Shown here: positions 6,533-13,249 of the stretch, in pieces | Position numbering within the stretch: position 1 is the first letter of the stretch | Layout: every line of letters starts with the position of its first letter | Origin: Pseudomonadota bacterium | GTDB lineage: Bacteria > Pseudomonadota > Gammaproteobacteria > Acidiferrobacterales > UBA6901 | Direction of reading: 5' to 3' | Length of the DNA stretch: 13,249 bases | Assembly: GCA_021785795.1 (NCBI GenBank) | Contig: JAJYEK010000096.1 | Location: 1-13,249 of the forward strand | Made by a program: the position numbers and the translations under genes | Notes under the pieces: model-generated | The model's input: only the letters and a program-made list of their open reading frames with translations | Database searches by the model: none | Told to the model about the DNA's origin: nothing

Positions 6533-7153
6533 ATGCTGCGCGTTGCGCTGACCGGCGGAATCGGAAGCGGAAAGACCACGGTTGCCCGCATGTTCGCGCA
6601 GCGCGGGGTGCCGGTTGTCGACGCTGATGAGATCGCCCATAGCCTCATGCGGCGCGGTCAGCCGGCCTATCAGGACATCGTCGATGGATTCGGTGCGGAT
6701 TTCCTGGATGCGGCCGGAGAGATCGACCGACAACGCCTGGGCAGGTACGTGTTCGCCGCTGACAACGAACGCCGGCGCCTTGAGGCCATCGTGCATCCCC
6801 GGGTGCGGCGCGAGATTGCCGACCGGATCGTCGGTCTGGAAGCGCCCTATTGCATCATCGTGGTACCGCTGCTTTTCGAGTCAGGCATGCAGGACCTCGC
6901 AGACCGGATACTCGTCGTGGACAGCAGCGAATACCGGCAGATCGAACGGGTCCGGGCGCGCAATGGTCTGGCCGAGGGCCAGATCCGGGCCATCATGGCA
7001 GCACAGATCGGCCCTTCCGAACGCAGGCATCGGGCCGATGACGTGATTGTGAACGACTCCGATCTGGCCGATCTGGAGGTCCAAGTGGACCGACTGCACG
7101 ACCGCTATCGAGCGCTATCCACTACCAATCCGCATGCGCCCGCCAGCCGCTAG
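6533..7153 (+). CDS. coaE: Dephospho-CoA kinase
   Basis: A 206-residue cytoplasmic P-loop kinase catalysing the last step of coenzyme A synthesis, ATP-dependent phosphorylation of the 3'-hydroxyl of dephospho-CoA. Motifs are the P-loop GGIGSGKT at 8-15, the acceptor-side motif DADEIAH at 30-36, HPRVR at 88-92, VPLLFE at 111-116, and the lid/adenine region near RARNGL (141-146). Length equals E. coli CoaE. The frame is open far upstream through pilD, but homology and the position 11 bp after the pilD stop fix this ATG. The pilD-coaE linkage is widespread in gammaproteobacteria, where it reflects genome order rather than shared function. The stop overlaps that of the convergent Nudix-ThiE gene through CTAG at 7150-7153. 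zapD and yacG, common next genes, are absent. Confidence 0.95.
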   Translation: MLRVALTGGIGSGKTTVARMFAQRGVPVVDADEIAHSLMRRGQPAYQDIVDGFGADFLDAAGEIDRQRLGRYVFAADNERRRLEAIVHPRVRREIADRIVGLEAPYCIIVVPLLFESGMQDLADRILVVDSSEYRQIERVRARNGLAEGQIRAIMAAQIGPSERRHRADDVIVNDSDLADLEVQVDRLHDRYRALSTTNPHAPASR

Positions 7154-8169
7154 GTGTTGCCCTCGCCCCGGGCACCAACCAAAGAAGCTACTACCGATTC
7201 GGGTTCGGCAGCGTCCCAAACGCCGCTCAGGATGGCGATTCCCTGGGCACCAGCCTGCCGGGCACTACCCAGACTTTCCACCCCCATTCCGCCCAGCGCA
7301 TAGACCGGCAGTCCGGCAACAGCGCATAATGCCGCGAATCGGTCCCAGCCAAGAGGCATAGCGTGCGGATGGGTCCGGGTAGGAAGCACGGGTGAGAGGA
7401 CGATGAAATCGGCGCCGATCTGGCGTGCGCGCTCGATCTGGGCAGTATCGTGGCAGGATGCCGCCACCCAGTAACTGCGGTCCAGCGGGCGCGTCGCGCA
7501 CTGCTCCAGCCTCCGGCTGTTGAGGTGCACACCATCGGCGCCGCATTCCACCACGAACTCGGCCGGCGCATTCAGCAGCACCTGGGCTCCGTGCCGATGG
7601 CAGAGTCTGACCACTTGCTTCGCCAGGGACCGGAATTGCTGCTCCGAAAGCTGCGGCTCGCGCAGCTGGATCAGTCTCGCTCCCGCGGCGAGAATCCGCT
7701 CGAGACAACGGAGAAAGCCTTCCATCCCGAATCGGCTCGAATCCGATACTAGATATAGCGGAGGCAACTGCAGTAGCCGCAGCACCGGGCGGTCTGCCTC
7801 GGGAAACTCGAACGCGCCGAGGTCTGCCATGGCAACCCAGCGCACGGGCTGGCCCTCGCGGCCGTAAGCGGTCCCATAATACCGCTTGACCCGCCACACC
7901 TCGAGATCCACCGTCATCCGGGGATAGACGTGCCGGACGCTGAGCAGCGGCTGCGCCGAATCAACGGCGATACCCAGCTCTTCAGACAGCTCCCGCGCCA
8001 AAGCCTCGAACGCGCTTTCTCCTAGACGCCTCTTGCCACCAGGAAACTCCCACTTTCCGCCTTGCTCGGTACCGGCGCGGCGGCGGGCGATCAGGACCCG
8101 GCCGGCTGCGTCAATCAAGACACCGGCCACGACACCTACGACTGCGCCGTCATGTCCGGTACTCGGCAT
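7150..8169 (-). CDS. Nudix hydrolase fused to a thiamine-phosphate-synthase-like domain
   Basis: A 339-residue two-domain protein. Residues 9-135 are a MutT-like Nudix hydrolase with a perfect Nudix box at 45-67 (GKRRLGE, x7, RELSEELGI), so hydrolysis of an oxidised nucleotide such as 8-oxo-dGTP is plausible. Residues about 137-330 are a ThiE/TenI-type barrel; LIQLRE, ADGVHL, LSPVLPT and ALGGMG are recognisable. Several ThiE catalytic positions are altered: the Lys after QLRE is Pro, the ND pair is NA (200-201), and the TK of the PTxTK loop is TH (266-267). Thiamine phosphate synthesis is therefore doubtful. The fusion is a known gammaproteobacterial family. I chose the ATG at 8169, overlapping argJ by 20 bp, because the Nudix fold begins soon after; ATG 8187 and GTG 8199 are also in frame. 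No strong ribosome site, so coupling to argJ is likely. Confidence 0.88.
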   Translation of the reverse strand: MPSTGHDGAVVGVVAGVLIDAAGRVLIARRRAGTEQGGKWEFPGGKRRLGESAFEALARELSEELGIAVDSAQPLLSVRHVYPRMTVDLEVWRVKRYYGTAYGREGQPVRWVAMADLGAFEFPEADRPVLRLLQLPPLYLVSDSSRFGMEGFLRCLERILAAGARLIQLREPQLSEQQFRSLAKQVVRLCHRHGAQVLLNAPAEFVVECGADGVHLNSRRLEQCATRPLDRSYWVAASCHDTAQIERARQIGADFIVLSPVLPTRTHPHAMPLGWDRFAALCAVAGLPVYALGGMGVESLGSARQAGAQGIAILSGVWDAAEPESVVASLVGARGEGNT

Positions 8170-9370
8170 TGATCTGCACGTATTCATGCGACAGGTCACT
8201 CGTCCACACCCGGGCGGTCGCCGTCCCGGCGCCGAGCTCCACCCGCAGCGTTATCTCGGGTTGCGCCATCGCCGCCCTGCCCTGCGCTTCGGTATACTCC
8301 GGCGAACGCGCGCCGCCACGCGCTATGCACACCTCGTTTATAAAAATGGCAACGGACCCGACGTCAAGCGACTCGATCCGGGCACGACCTACCGCAGCCA
8401 GAATACGTCCCCAGTTCGGATCGCTTGCAAAGAAAGCAGTCTTCACCAGCGGGGAATGTGCAATCGTGCGCCCCACTTCCAGGCATTCGTCCTCGTTGCG
8501 TCCGCCACACACTTCAATCGTTATGAATTTTGTCGCACCCTCGGCATCGCGAATGATGGCCTGCGCAAGCTCGGTAAATACGCCCGTCACGAGCTCGCGC
8601 AGCACCTCGTAAGCCTCGCCTTCCGGGCGCTCAATCGTGGGATTCCCGGCACGCCCGGTAGCGAGCAAGACACAGGCATCATTAGTCGAAGTATCACCAT
8701 CGACCGTGATGCGATTGAAAGATACGTCCGCTGCGCTTCGTACCAGCGCGTCCAGCGCAGCCTGCCCGACCGACGCGTCGGTCGCCACAAAACTGAGCAT
8801 CGTGGCCATGTTCGGGCAGATCATCCCGGCCCCTTTGGCGATCCCGGTAACCGCTACCCCGATTCCGGCGATCTCGCCGCGTCGCGAACTGCCCTTCGGC
8901 CGGGTGTCGGTCGTCATGATTCCGGCGGCAGCATCGGCCCATCCGCGCTCATCAAGCGCAGCGACACAGTCTGGCAGACCTGCCGTAATGCGATCAACCG
9001 GGAGCCGTTCTCCGATCACGCCCGTGGAGAACGGCAGAACCTCCACGGTGTCCACGCCGATTTTACGTGCAAGCGCCTCACAGATGGCGACCGCGTCTTG
9101 CCGGCCGGGCTCGCCGGTCCCCGCATTGGCAAAGCCGGTATTGATCACCAGTGCGCGCGGTCGCGCCGCGGCCAGATGCTCGCGCGCCACGAGCACCGGA
9201 GCTGCGCAAAACCGGTTCTGCGTGAAAACTGCCGCTCCGCGGGTGCCGGTGGCACACTCCACAATCACCAGATCCCGCCGATCCTTCTTGCGGATACCTG
9301 CTACCGATGCGCCTGTCCGGATTCCCGGAATAGGCTGCAGTTCCGGAAGCGGCGGAAGATTGACAGCCAC
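8150..9370 (-). CDS. argJ: Bifunctional glutamate N-acetyltransferase / amino-acid acetyltransferase ArgJ
   Basis: A 406-residue arginine biosynthesis enzyme. It moves the acetyl group from N-acetylornithine to glutamate (acetyl cycling) and, in bifunctional forms, also makes N-acetylglutamate from acetyl-CoA. The self-cleavage site lies in NMATML; T190 becomes the N-terminal nucleophile of the beta chain, giving alpha 1-189 and beta 190-406. The oxyanion segment STGVIGE sits at 115-121, and the C-terminus EYVQINAEYRT is typical. The start is GTG, supported by the family N-terminus (MAVNLPP) and absence of a better codon; its ribosome site is weak. It lies 82 bp downstream of secA and overlaps the Nudix-ThiE gene by 20 bp. 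One- versus two-activity forms cannot be told apart here. Confidence 0.95.
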   Translation of the reverse strand: MAVNLPPLPELQPIPGIRTGASVAGIRKKDRRDLVIVECATGTRGAAVFTQNRFCAAPVLVAREHLAAARPRALVINTGFANAGTGEPGRQDAVAICEALARKIGVDTVEVLPFSTGVIGERLPVDRITAGLPDCVAALDERGWADAAAGIMTTDTRPKGSSRRGEIAGIGVAVTGIAKGAGMICPNMATMLSFVATDASVGQAALDALVRSAADVSFNRITVDGDTSTNDACVLLATGRAGNPTIERPEGEAYEVLRELVTGVFTELAQAIIRDAEGATKFITIEVCGGRNEDECLEVGRTIAHSPLVKTAFFASDPNWGRILAAVGRARIESLDVGSVAIFINEVCIARGGARSPEYTEAQGRAAMAQPEITLRVELGAGTATARVWTSDLSHEYVQINAEYRT

Positions 9371-9452
9371 GGTTAGCAGGATCTCAGGTTCAGCGCGGGC
9401 ATCAGAATCCCCTCGCGAAATAGCCGGAACGCCCCGAAACCGGCGGACAGGA

Positions 9453-12146
9453 CTAGGTTAGCTTGCCGTGACACTGCTTATATTTCCTTCCCGACCCGCA
9501 GGGACAGGGATCATTGCGACCGATCTTCGGGTGCGCCCGCACCATGGGCTGCTGCGGCGCGACCGCCACCTCCTGCTCATCGACCCCGCTCTGCACCGCC
9601 GGATGTTCGAAGTGCATGTTCCCGTGGGACTGCCTCTGGGCCTCGAGCAGCGCCACGTCTTCGGGCTCGCGGATTTCGACCCGCGTCACCAGGCCGATGA
9701 CTTCCCGCTTTATCCGGTCCAACATGCTGGAAAACAGCTCGAACGCCTCGCGCTTGTACTCCTGCTTCGGATCCTGCTGGGCATAACCGCGCAAATGAAT
9801 GCCCTCACGGAGGTGGTCCATGGCAGCGAGGTGATCCTTCCATTGGGCGTCCAGAACCTGCAGCATGACGGCCTTTTCGAAGTTCCGCATAACCTCCGGG
9901 CCAACTACCTCGCTTTTCGCGGCGTGAACCCGCGTAAGCTCCTCGAGAATGCGTGCCCGCAGACTTTCCTCGTGGAGTGACGGGTCGTCTTTGAGCCACT
10001 GCCCGATTGGCAGCCTCAGATCGAACTCACGCGCCAAGTTTTCCTCGAGCTCGGGAATGTTCCACTGCTCCTCGAGACTCTCCTGTGGAATGGAGTTTCT
10101 GACGAGCTCGTCCACCACGTCGCGCCGGATCTCGGCGATGCTGTCGGAAATGTCGTCGACTTCCATCAGCCGGTTGCGCTGTTCGTAGATGACCTTGCGC
10201 TGATCGTTGGCGACATCGTCATACTCGAGCAACTGCTTGCGTATATCGAAGTTCCTGCTTTCAACTTTGCGCTGTGCGTTCTCGATCGCGCGCGAAACCC
10301 ATGGATGCTCGATCGCCTCCCCCGGCTGCATACCGAGCTTCTGCATGAGACCGGATACGCGATCCGATCCGAAAATGCGCAGTAGATTATCCTCGAGCGA
10401 GAGATAGAATCTGCTTGAACCCGCGTCTCCCTGGCGACCCGAGCGTCCGCGCAGCTGGTTGTCTATGCGCCGCGATTCATGCCGTTCAGTGCCGATCACG
10501 TGCAGCCCGCCAGCGGCGAGAACCGCATCATGACGCTGCTGCCACTGCGTCCTGATGCCTTGTTCCTTTTCCTTGTCGCCCGCCACCTCCGACAGCTCGG
10601 TGTCGACGTTGCCGCCGAGCACGATGTCCGTTCCGCGGCCAGCCATGTTGGTCGCTATTGTGACGGCACCCGGCCGGCCCGCCTGGGTGACGATATGCGC
10701 CTCGCGCTCGTGCTGCTTGGCATTAAGGACTTCATGGCTGATCCCCTGCTTTTTCAGCAGTTGAGACAGATGTTCGGAACTCTCGATCGAAACAGTGCCG
10801 ACAAGCACCGGCTGGCCGCGGCTGTTGCAATCACGTATGTCGGCAATTATGGCGTCGTGCTTCTCCTGGCCGGTGCGGTAAACCTGGTCCCCATAGTCCT
10901 TGCGTATCATCGGTCTGTGGGTGGGGATGACCACTACCTCGAGGCCATAGATCTCCTGGAACTCGAATGCCTCGGTATCGGCAGTGCCGGTCATCCCGGA
11001 CAGCTTGCCGTACATGCGAAAATAGTTCTGGAAGGTGATCGAAGCGAGCGTCTGGTTCTCATTCTGGATCTTGACCCCTTCCTTGGCCTCGACCGCCTGA
11101 TGAAGGCCGTCGGACCAGCGCCTCCCCGCCATCATGCGCCCGGTGAACTCGTCGATGATGACGACCTCGCCGTCCTTCACGATGTAATCCACCTCCCTCT
11201 TGTATAGCGCATGAGCCCGAAGCGCGGCATTGAGGTGATGCATCAGTGAAATATTCTGGACGTCATAGAGATTGCTGCTTTGGTCCAGAATTCCGGCGCG
11301 CACCAGCAGCTTTTCGCAGGTTTCATGGCCTGCCTCCGTGAGGTAGGCCTGGCGGGTCTTTTCGTCGACGCTGTAGTCGCCCGGGCCGTCCTCGGTGTCC
11401 TGACGGGTAAGCTTGGGGATGATGGCGTTGATCTTGTAGTAGAGGTCGGTGTTATCCTCCGTAGGACCGGAAATGATGAGCGGCGTGCGTGCCTCGTCGA
11501 TCAGGATGGAGTCCACCTCATCGACAACGGCAAAGGCGAGGCCGCGCTGCGTCCGCTCCTCGGCGCGAAACGCCATGTTGTCCCGCAGGTAGTCAAAGCC
11601 GTATTCATTATTGGTACCATAGGTGACATCCGCAGCATAGGCCGCCCGCTTGGTCGCGGAGTCCTGGCCGGAGACGACCACACCCACGGTCAGCCCGAGA
11701 AAGTTATAGACCTTGCCCATCCAAGCGGAATCGCGCCGCGCCAGATAGTCGTTCACGGTCACGACGTGTACGCCCTTCCCGGGTAGAGCATTCAGGTACA
11801 CCGCCAGGGTGGCTACGAGGGTCTTACCCTCGCCGGTGCGCATCTCGGCAATCTTGCCCTGATGCAGCACCATTCCTCCGATGAGCTGCACATCGAAATG
11901 ACGCATGCCCAGGGCCCGCTTGGACGCCTCCCGCACGACCGCGAAAGCTTCTGGCATCAGATCGTCAAGCTTCTCGCCCTGAGCAAGGCGGTTGCGGAAT
12001 TCGGTGGTCTTGGCGCCCAGCCCAGCATCGGAGAGCGCGGCAATCCCGGATTCGAGTCCGTTGATGCGGACAACGTCCCGCATCATTCGTTTGATCAATC
12101 GGCTGTTTCGGCTTCCGAATACTTTATTGAGTAGGCTTACGACCAT
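9453..12146 (-). CDS. secA: Protein translocase ATPase SecA
   Basis: An 897-residue preprotein translocase motor that pushes unfolded preproteins through SecYEG by ATP hydrolysis. The N-terminus (KVFGSRNSR) and length match E. coli SecA (901). Motifs fall at equal positions: Walker A MRTGEGKT 102-109, DEVDS 209-213, IDEFTGR 331-337, GMTGTAD 384-390, MAGRGTDI 501-508. The C-terminal SEC-C zinc tail has C881, C883, C892 and H893, used for SecB and phospholipid binding. There is no sign of truncation or of a second accessory SecA2. The start is ATG with a weak GGGAC ribosome site. The leader holds a promoter-like pair and a 12-bp palindrome. Upstream is an M23 peptidase rather than secM, so the E. 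coli arrest-peptide control is not evident here. Confidence 0.98.
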   Translation of the reverse strand: MVVSLLNKVFGSRNSRLIKRMMRDVVRINGLESGIAALSDAGLGAKTTEFRNRLAQGEKLDDLMPEAFAVVREASKRALGMRHFDVQLIGGMVLHQGKIAEMRTGEGKTLVATLAVYLNALPGKGVHVVTVNDYLARRDSAWMGKVYNFLGLTVGVVVSGQDSATKRAAYAADVTYGTNNEYGFDYLRDNMAFRAEERTQRGLAFAVVDEVDSILIDEARTPLIISGPTEDNTDLYYKINAIIPKLTRQDTEDGPGDYSVDEKTRQAYLTEAGHETCEKLLVRAGILDQSSNLYDVQNISLMHHLNAALRAHALYKREVDYIVKDGEVVIIDEFTGRMMAGRRWSDGLHQAVEAKEGVKIQNENQTLASITFQNYFRMYGKLSGMTGTADTEAFEFQEIYGLEVVVIPTHRPMIRKDYGDQVYRTGQEKHDAIIADIRDCNSRGQPVLVGTVSIESSEHLSQLLKKQGISHEVLNAKQHEREAHIVTQAGRPGAVTIATNMAGRGTDIVLGGNVDTELSEVAGDKEKEQGIRTQWQQRHDAVLAAGGLHVIGTERHESRRIDNQLRGRSGRQGDAGSSRFYLSLEDNLLRIFGSDRVSGLMQKLGMQPGEAIEHPWVSRAIENAQRKVESRNFDIRKQLLEYDDVANDQRKVIYEQRNRLMEVDDISDSIAEIRRDVVDELVRNSIPQESLEEQWNIPELEENLAREFDLRLPIGQWLKDDPSLHEESLRARILEELTRVHAAKSEVVGPEVMRNFEKAVMLQVLDAQWKDHLAAMDHLREGIHLRGYAQQDPKQEYKREAFELFSSMLDRIKREVIGLVTRVEIREPEDVALLEAQRQSHGNMHFEHPAVQSGVDEQEVAVAPQQPMVRAHPKIGRNDPCPCGSGRKYKQCHGKLT

Positions 12147-12271
12147 GAATCAAGTCCCGAAGGCCCCGCGGGGCAGTATAAAAGAATGCGGAATTATGGA
12201 GGAAAAACGCCCGAACTTAAATACGAGCAGAAGGCGCTCCCGGAAATCCCTCCCGAGGCCGGGCCGGGAAG
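12147..12271 (-). promoter_or_regulatory. secA leader: candidate promoter and GC palindrome
   Basis: This is the 125-bp gap between the M23 gene and secA. On the minus strand, TTAAGT (12215-12220) and CATAAT (12193-12198; 5 of 6) are 16 bp apart and form a moderate sigma70 candidate. A perfect 12-bp palindrome GCCCCGCGGGGC (12163-12174) lies in the resulting leader, about 17 bases before the ATG and close to the weak ribosome site. The GC-rich stretch after the M23 stop (about 12240-12270) can pair weakly but has no T run, so read-through from M23 into secA is likely. Confidence 0.4.
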
Positions 12272-13201
12272 CTAGGATGGAGTCGAGGAGGAATGCAGAA
12301 AGGGCATGGGGTTCACCGGACGGTCATGCACCATGACCTCAAAATGCAGATGCGGACCGGTCGAATAGCCGGTGGACCCTACCAGAGCAATTTCCTGCCC
12401 TTTTTTTACCTGTTCCCCGACCCGGACCAGGATCTTGCTGGTGTGGCCGTAGAGCGTGAACACGCCGTCACCATCGTTGATCTCCACCAACTTGCCGAAA
12501 CCACCGTCGACGCTGGCGATTCTGACCACGCCAGCGGCCATGGCATAGATTGGGGTACCGGTCGGAGCCGCGATATCAACGCCCGGATGAAACTCCGGAC
12601 GGCCGGTGAACGGATCGAGACGCGGGCCGAACCCCGAGGAAATCCAGCCGCCGTGCATCGGCCAGCCGCCTGGAAATACTTCTGCCCGAAGCTTGCGGTC
12701 CATCAGCACGCTCTCCAAGGCGTGCAGACGCGGCCCTTTTTTTTCGATCTGCTTTTCCAGATTGTCCAGGGTCTGCATAAAATCCGGGACCGTGACGCTC
12801 GGCGCCAGATCATCTTCGGGACCGCCTATGGGCGGTTCCACCGAAAAATTGAATTCGCGCTTGTCCAGCCCCGCCATACTGGTCACCCGTGCACCCAGGG
12901 CGTCGAGACGGGTGATCTGGGCTTGCATGATCCCGAGCCGCTGGGCAAGGGCGTTAAGGTGCAATTCCGCGTTGCGGCGCGCATCCGCGATCTCGATCTT
13001 CTGCTTGGCAAGCTCGCGCGCCTCGCGCGCAACCTTGCCATCGGCGGGGCCGCTCACCATGGCAGCGACATGAAATGCAGCAACCCCGACCAAAACCGGC
13101 AGCACGACGAGCACGACGAAAGCCAGCGCAATGGTCTGGTGCCGGCTTAGGCTGATATGTCGCCCCTTGCCAATGCTCGTCGGAACGAGAATTACATTCA
13201 T
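12272..13201 (-). CDS. M23 family (LytM-type) metallopeptidase with N-terminal membrane anchor
   Basis: A 309-residue cell-wall peptidase of the M23 family. A basic N-terminus is followed by a hydrophobic helix at about 24-45, probably an uncleaved inner-membrane anchor with a periplasmic body. A charged, heptad-like region at about 55-105 is probably coiled coil. The LytM domain spans about 185-300, with zinc ligands H205 and D209 (HPGVD) and the HLH motif at H284 and H286 (GPHLHFE). All catalytic ligands are kept, so it should cut peptidoglycan cross-bridges, unlike the degenerate LytM activators EnvC and NlpD. Its place just upstream of secA is common in beta- and many gammaproteobacteria, often downstream of lpxC and a DUF721 gene, which would lie to the right of this window. 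The ATG at 13201 has only a weak GAGAA ribosome site. Confidence 0.92.
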   Translation of the reverse strand: MNVILVPTSIGKGRHISLSRHQTIALAFVVLVVLPVLVGVAAFHVAAMVSGPADGKVAREARELAKQKIEIADARRNAELHLNALAQRLGIMQAQITRLDALGARVTSMAGLDKREFNFSVEPPIGGPEDDLAPSVTVPDFMQTLDNLEKQIEKKGPRLHALESVLMDRKLRAEVFPGGWPMHGGWISSGFGPRLDPFTGRPEFHPGVDIAAPTGTPIYAMAAGVVRIASVDGGFGKLVEINDGDGVFTLYGHTSKILVRVGEQVKKGQEIALVGSTGYSTGPHLHFEVMVHDRPVNPMPFLHSSSTPS

Positions 13202-13249
13202 TTATGTTCTCGATCTTTAGTTATGCTTCTGCAATTCAATCCCATGAAC

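Noticed and set aside
8170..8199. Longer start for the Nudix-ThiE protein (GTG 8199 or ATG 8187)
   Set aside because: The extra residues (TCRMNTCRS) do not look like the family N-terminus. ATG 8169 fits better, though 8187 cannot be fully excluded.
8033..9376. A 447-codon open frame on the plus strand opposite argJ and part of the Nudix-ThiE gene
   Set aside because: The minus strand holds two well-conserved families with intact motifs. The plus-strand frame is an antisense by-product of high GC and has no recognisable domain.
10479..11207. A 242-codon open frame on the plus strand inside secA
   Set aside because: Antisense to conserved SecA motor sequence; composition and lack of a ribosome site mark it as a shadow.
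12293..13150. A 285-codon open frame on the plus strand opposite the M23 peptidase
   Set aside because: It mirrors a complete peptidase with catalytic ligands and resembles no known protein.
1..13249. CRISPR arrays, tRNA or rRNA genes, insertion sequences
   Set aside because: No regularly spaced repeats, no cloverleaf-like segments in the gaps, no transposase-like proteins or terminal inverted repeats were seen.

Overview
The window looks like a high-GC gammaproteobacterial chromosome segment. The evidence is a pilB-pilC-pilD-coaE type IV pilus cluster, an M23 peptidase-secA-argJ-Nudix/ThiE cluster, and SecA and CoaE that match the enterobacterial proteins in length and motif position. The encapsulated ferritin, rubrerythrin and arginine-cycling ArgJ would suit a free-living, possibly microaerophilic or chemolithotrophic lineage (Chromatiales or Acidiferrobacterales-like). 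That placement is inference. Coding density is high; the only gap over 300 bp is 2223-2642.

Left block, minus strand (2222 down to 1): rubrerythrin without a rubredoxin domain, then a GlpC/HdrD-like iron-sulfur protein with two [4Fe-4S] ligand sets and two cysteine-rich domains, then an encapsulated ferritin (EncFtn) that runs off the left edge. Read together, this is a candidate peroxide-defence and iron-mineralising operon. An encapsulin shell gene is expected just beyond base 1. The rubrerythrin start is preceded by a sigma70-like promoter whose -10 overlaps a dyad (TTAGA-N5-TCTAA).

Middle block, plus strand (2643-7153): pilB (assembly ATPase), pilC (inner-membrane platform), pilD (prepilin peptidase/methylase) and coaE (dephospho-CoA kinase) are packed tightly with 5, 31 and 11 bp between them. 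No pilin gene is present. zapD and yacG, which often follow coaE in gammaproteobacteria, are absent here. The left block and this block are divergent across a 420-bp region with several palindromes.

Right block, minus strand (13201 down to 7150): M23 peptidase, secA, argJ and a Nudix-ThiE fusion. The last gene ends tail-to-tail on coaE, the two stop codons sharing CTAG at 7150-7153. The M23 protein takes the place that secM has upstream of enterobacterial secA. The ThiE half of the fusion has lost several catalytic positions, so a regulatory or salvage role is more likely than de novo thiamine phosphate synthesis.

Apart from the encapsulin-associated left block, the content is core chromosome. 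I see no mobile elements, CRISPR arrays, tRNAs or rRNAs.
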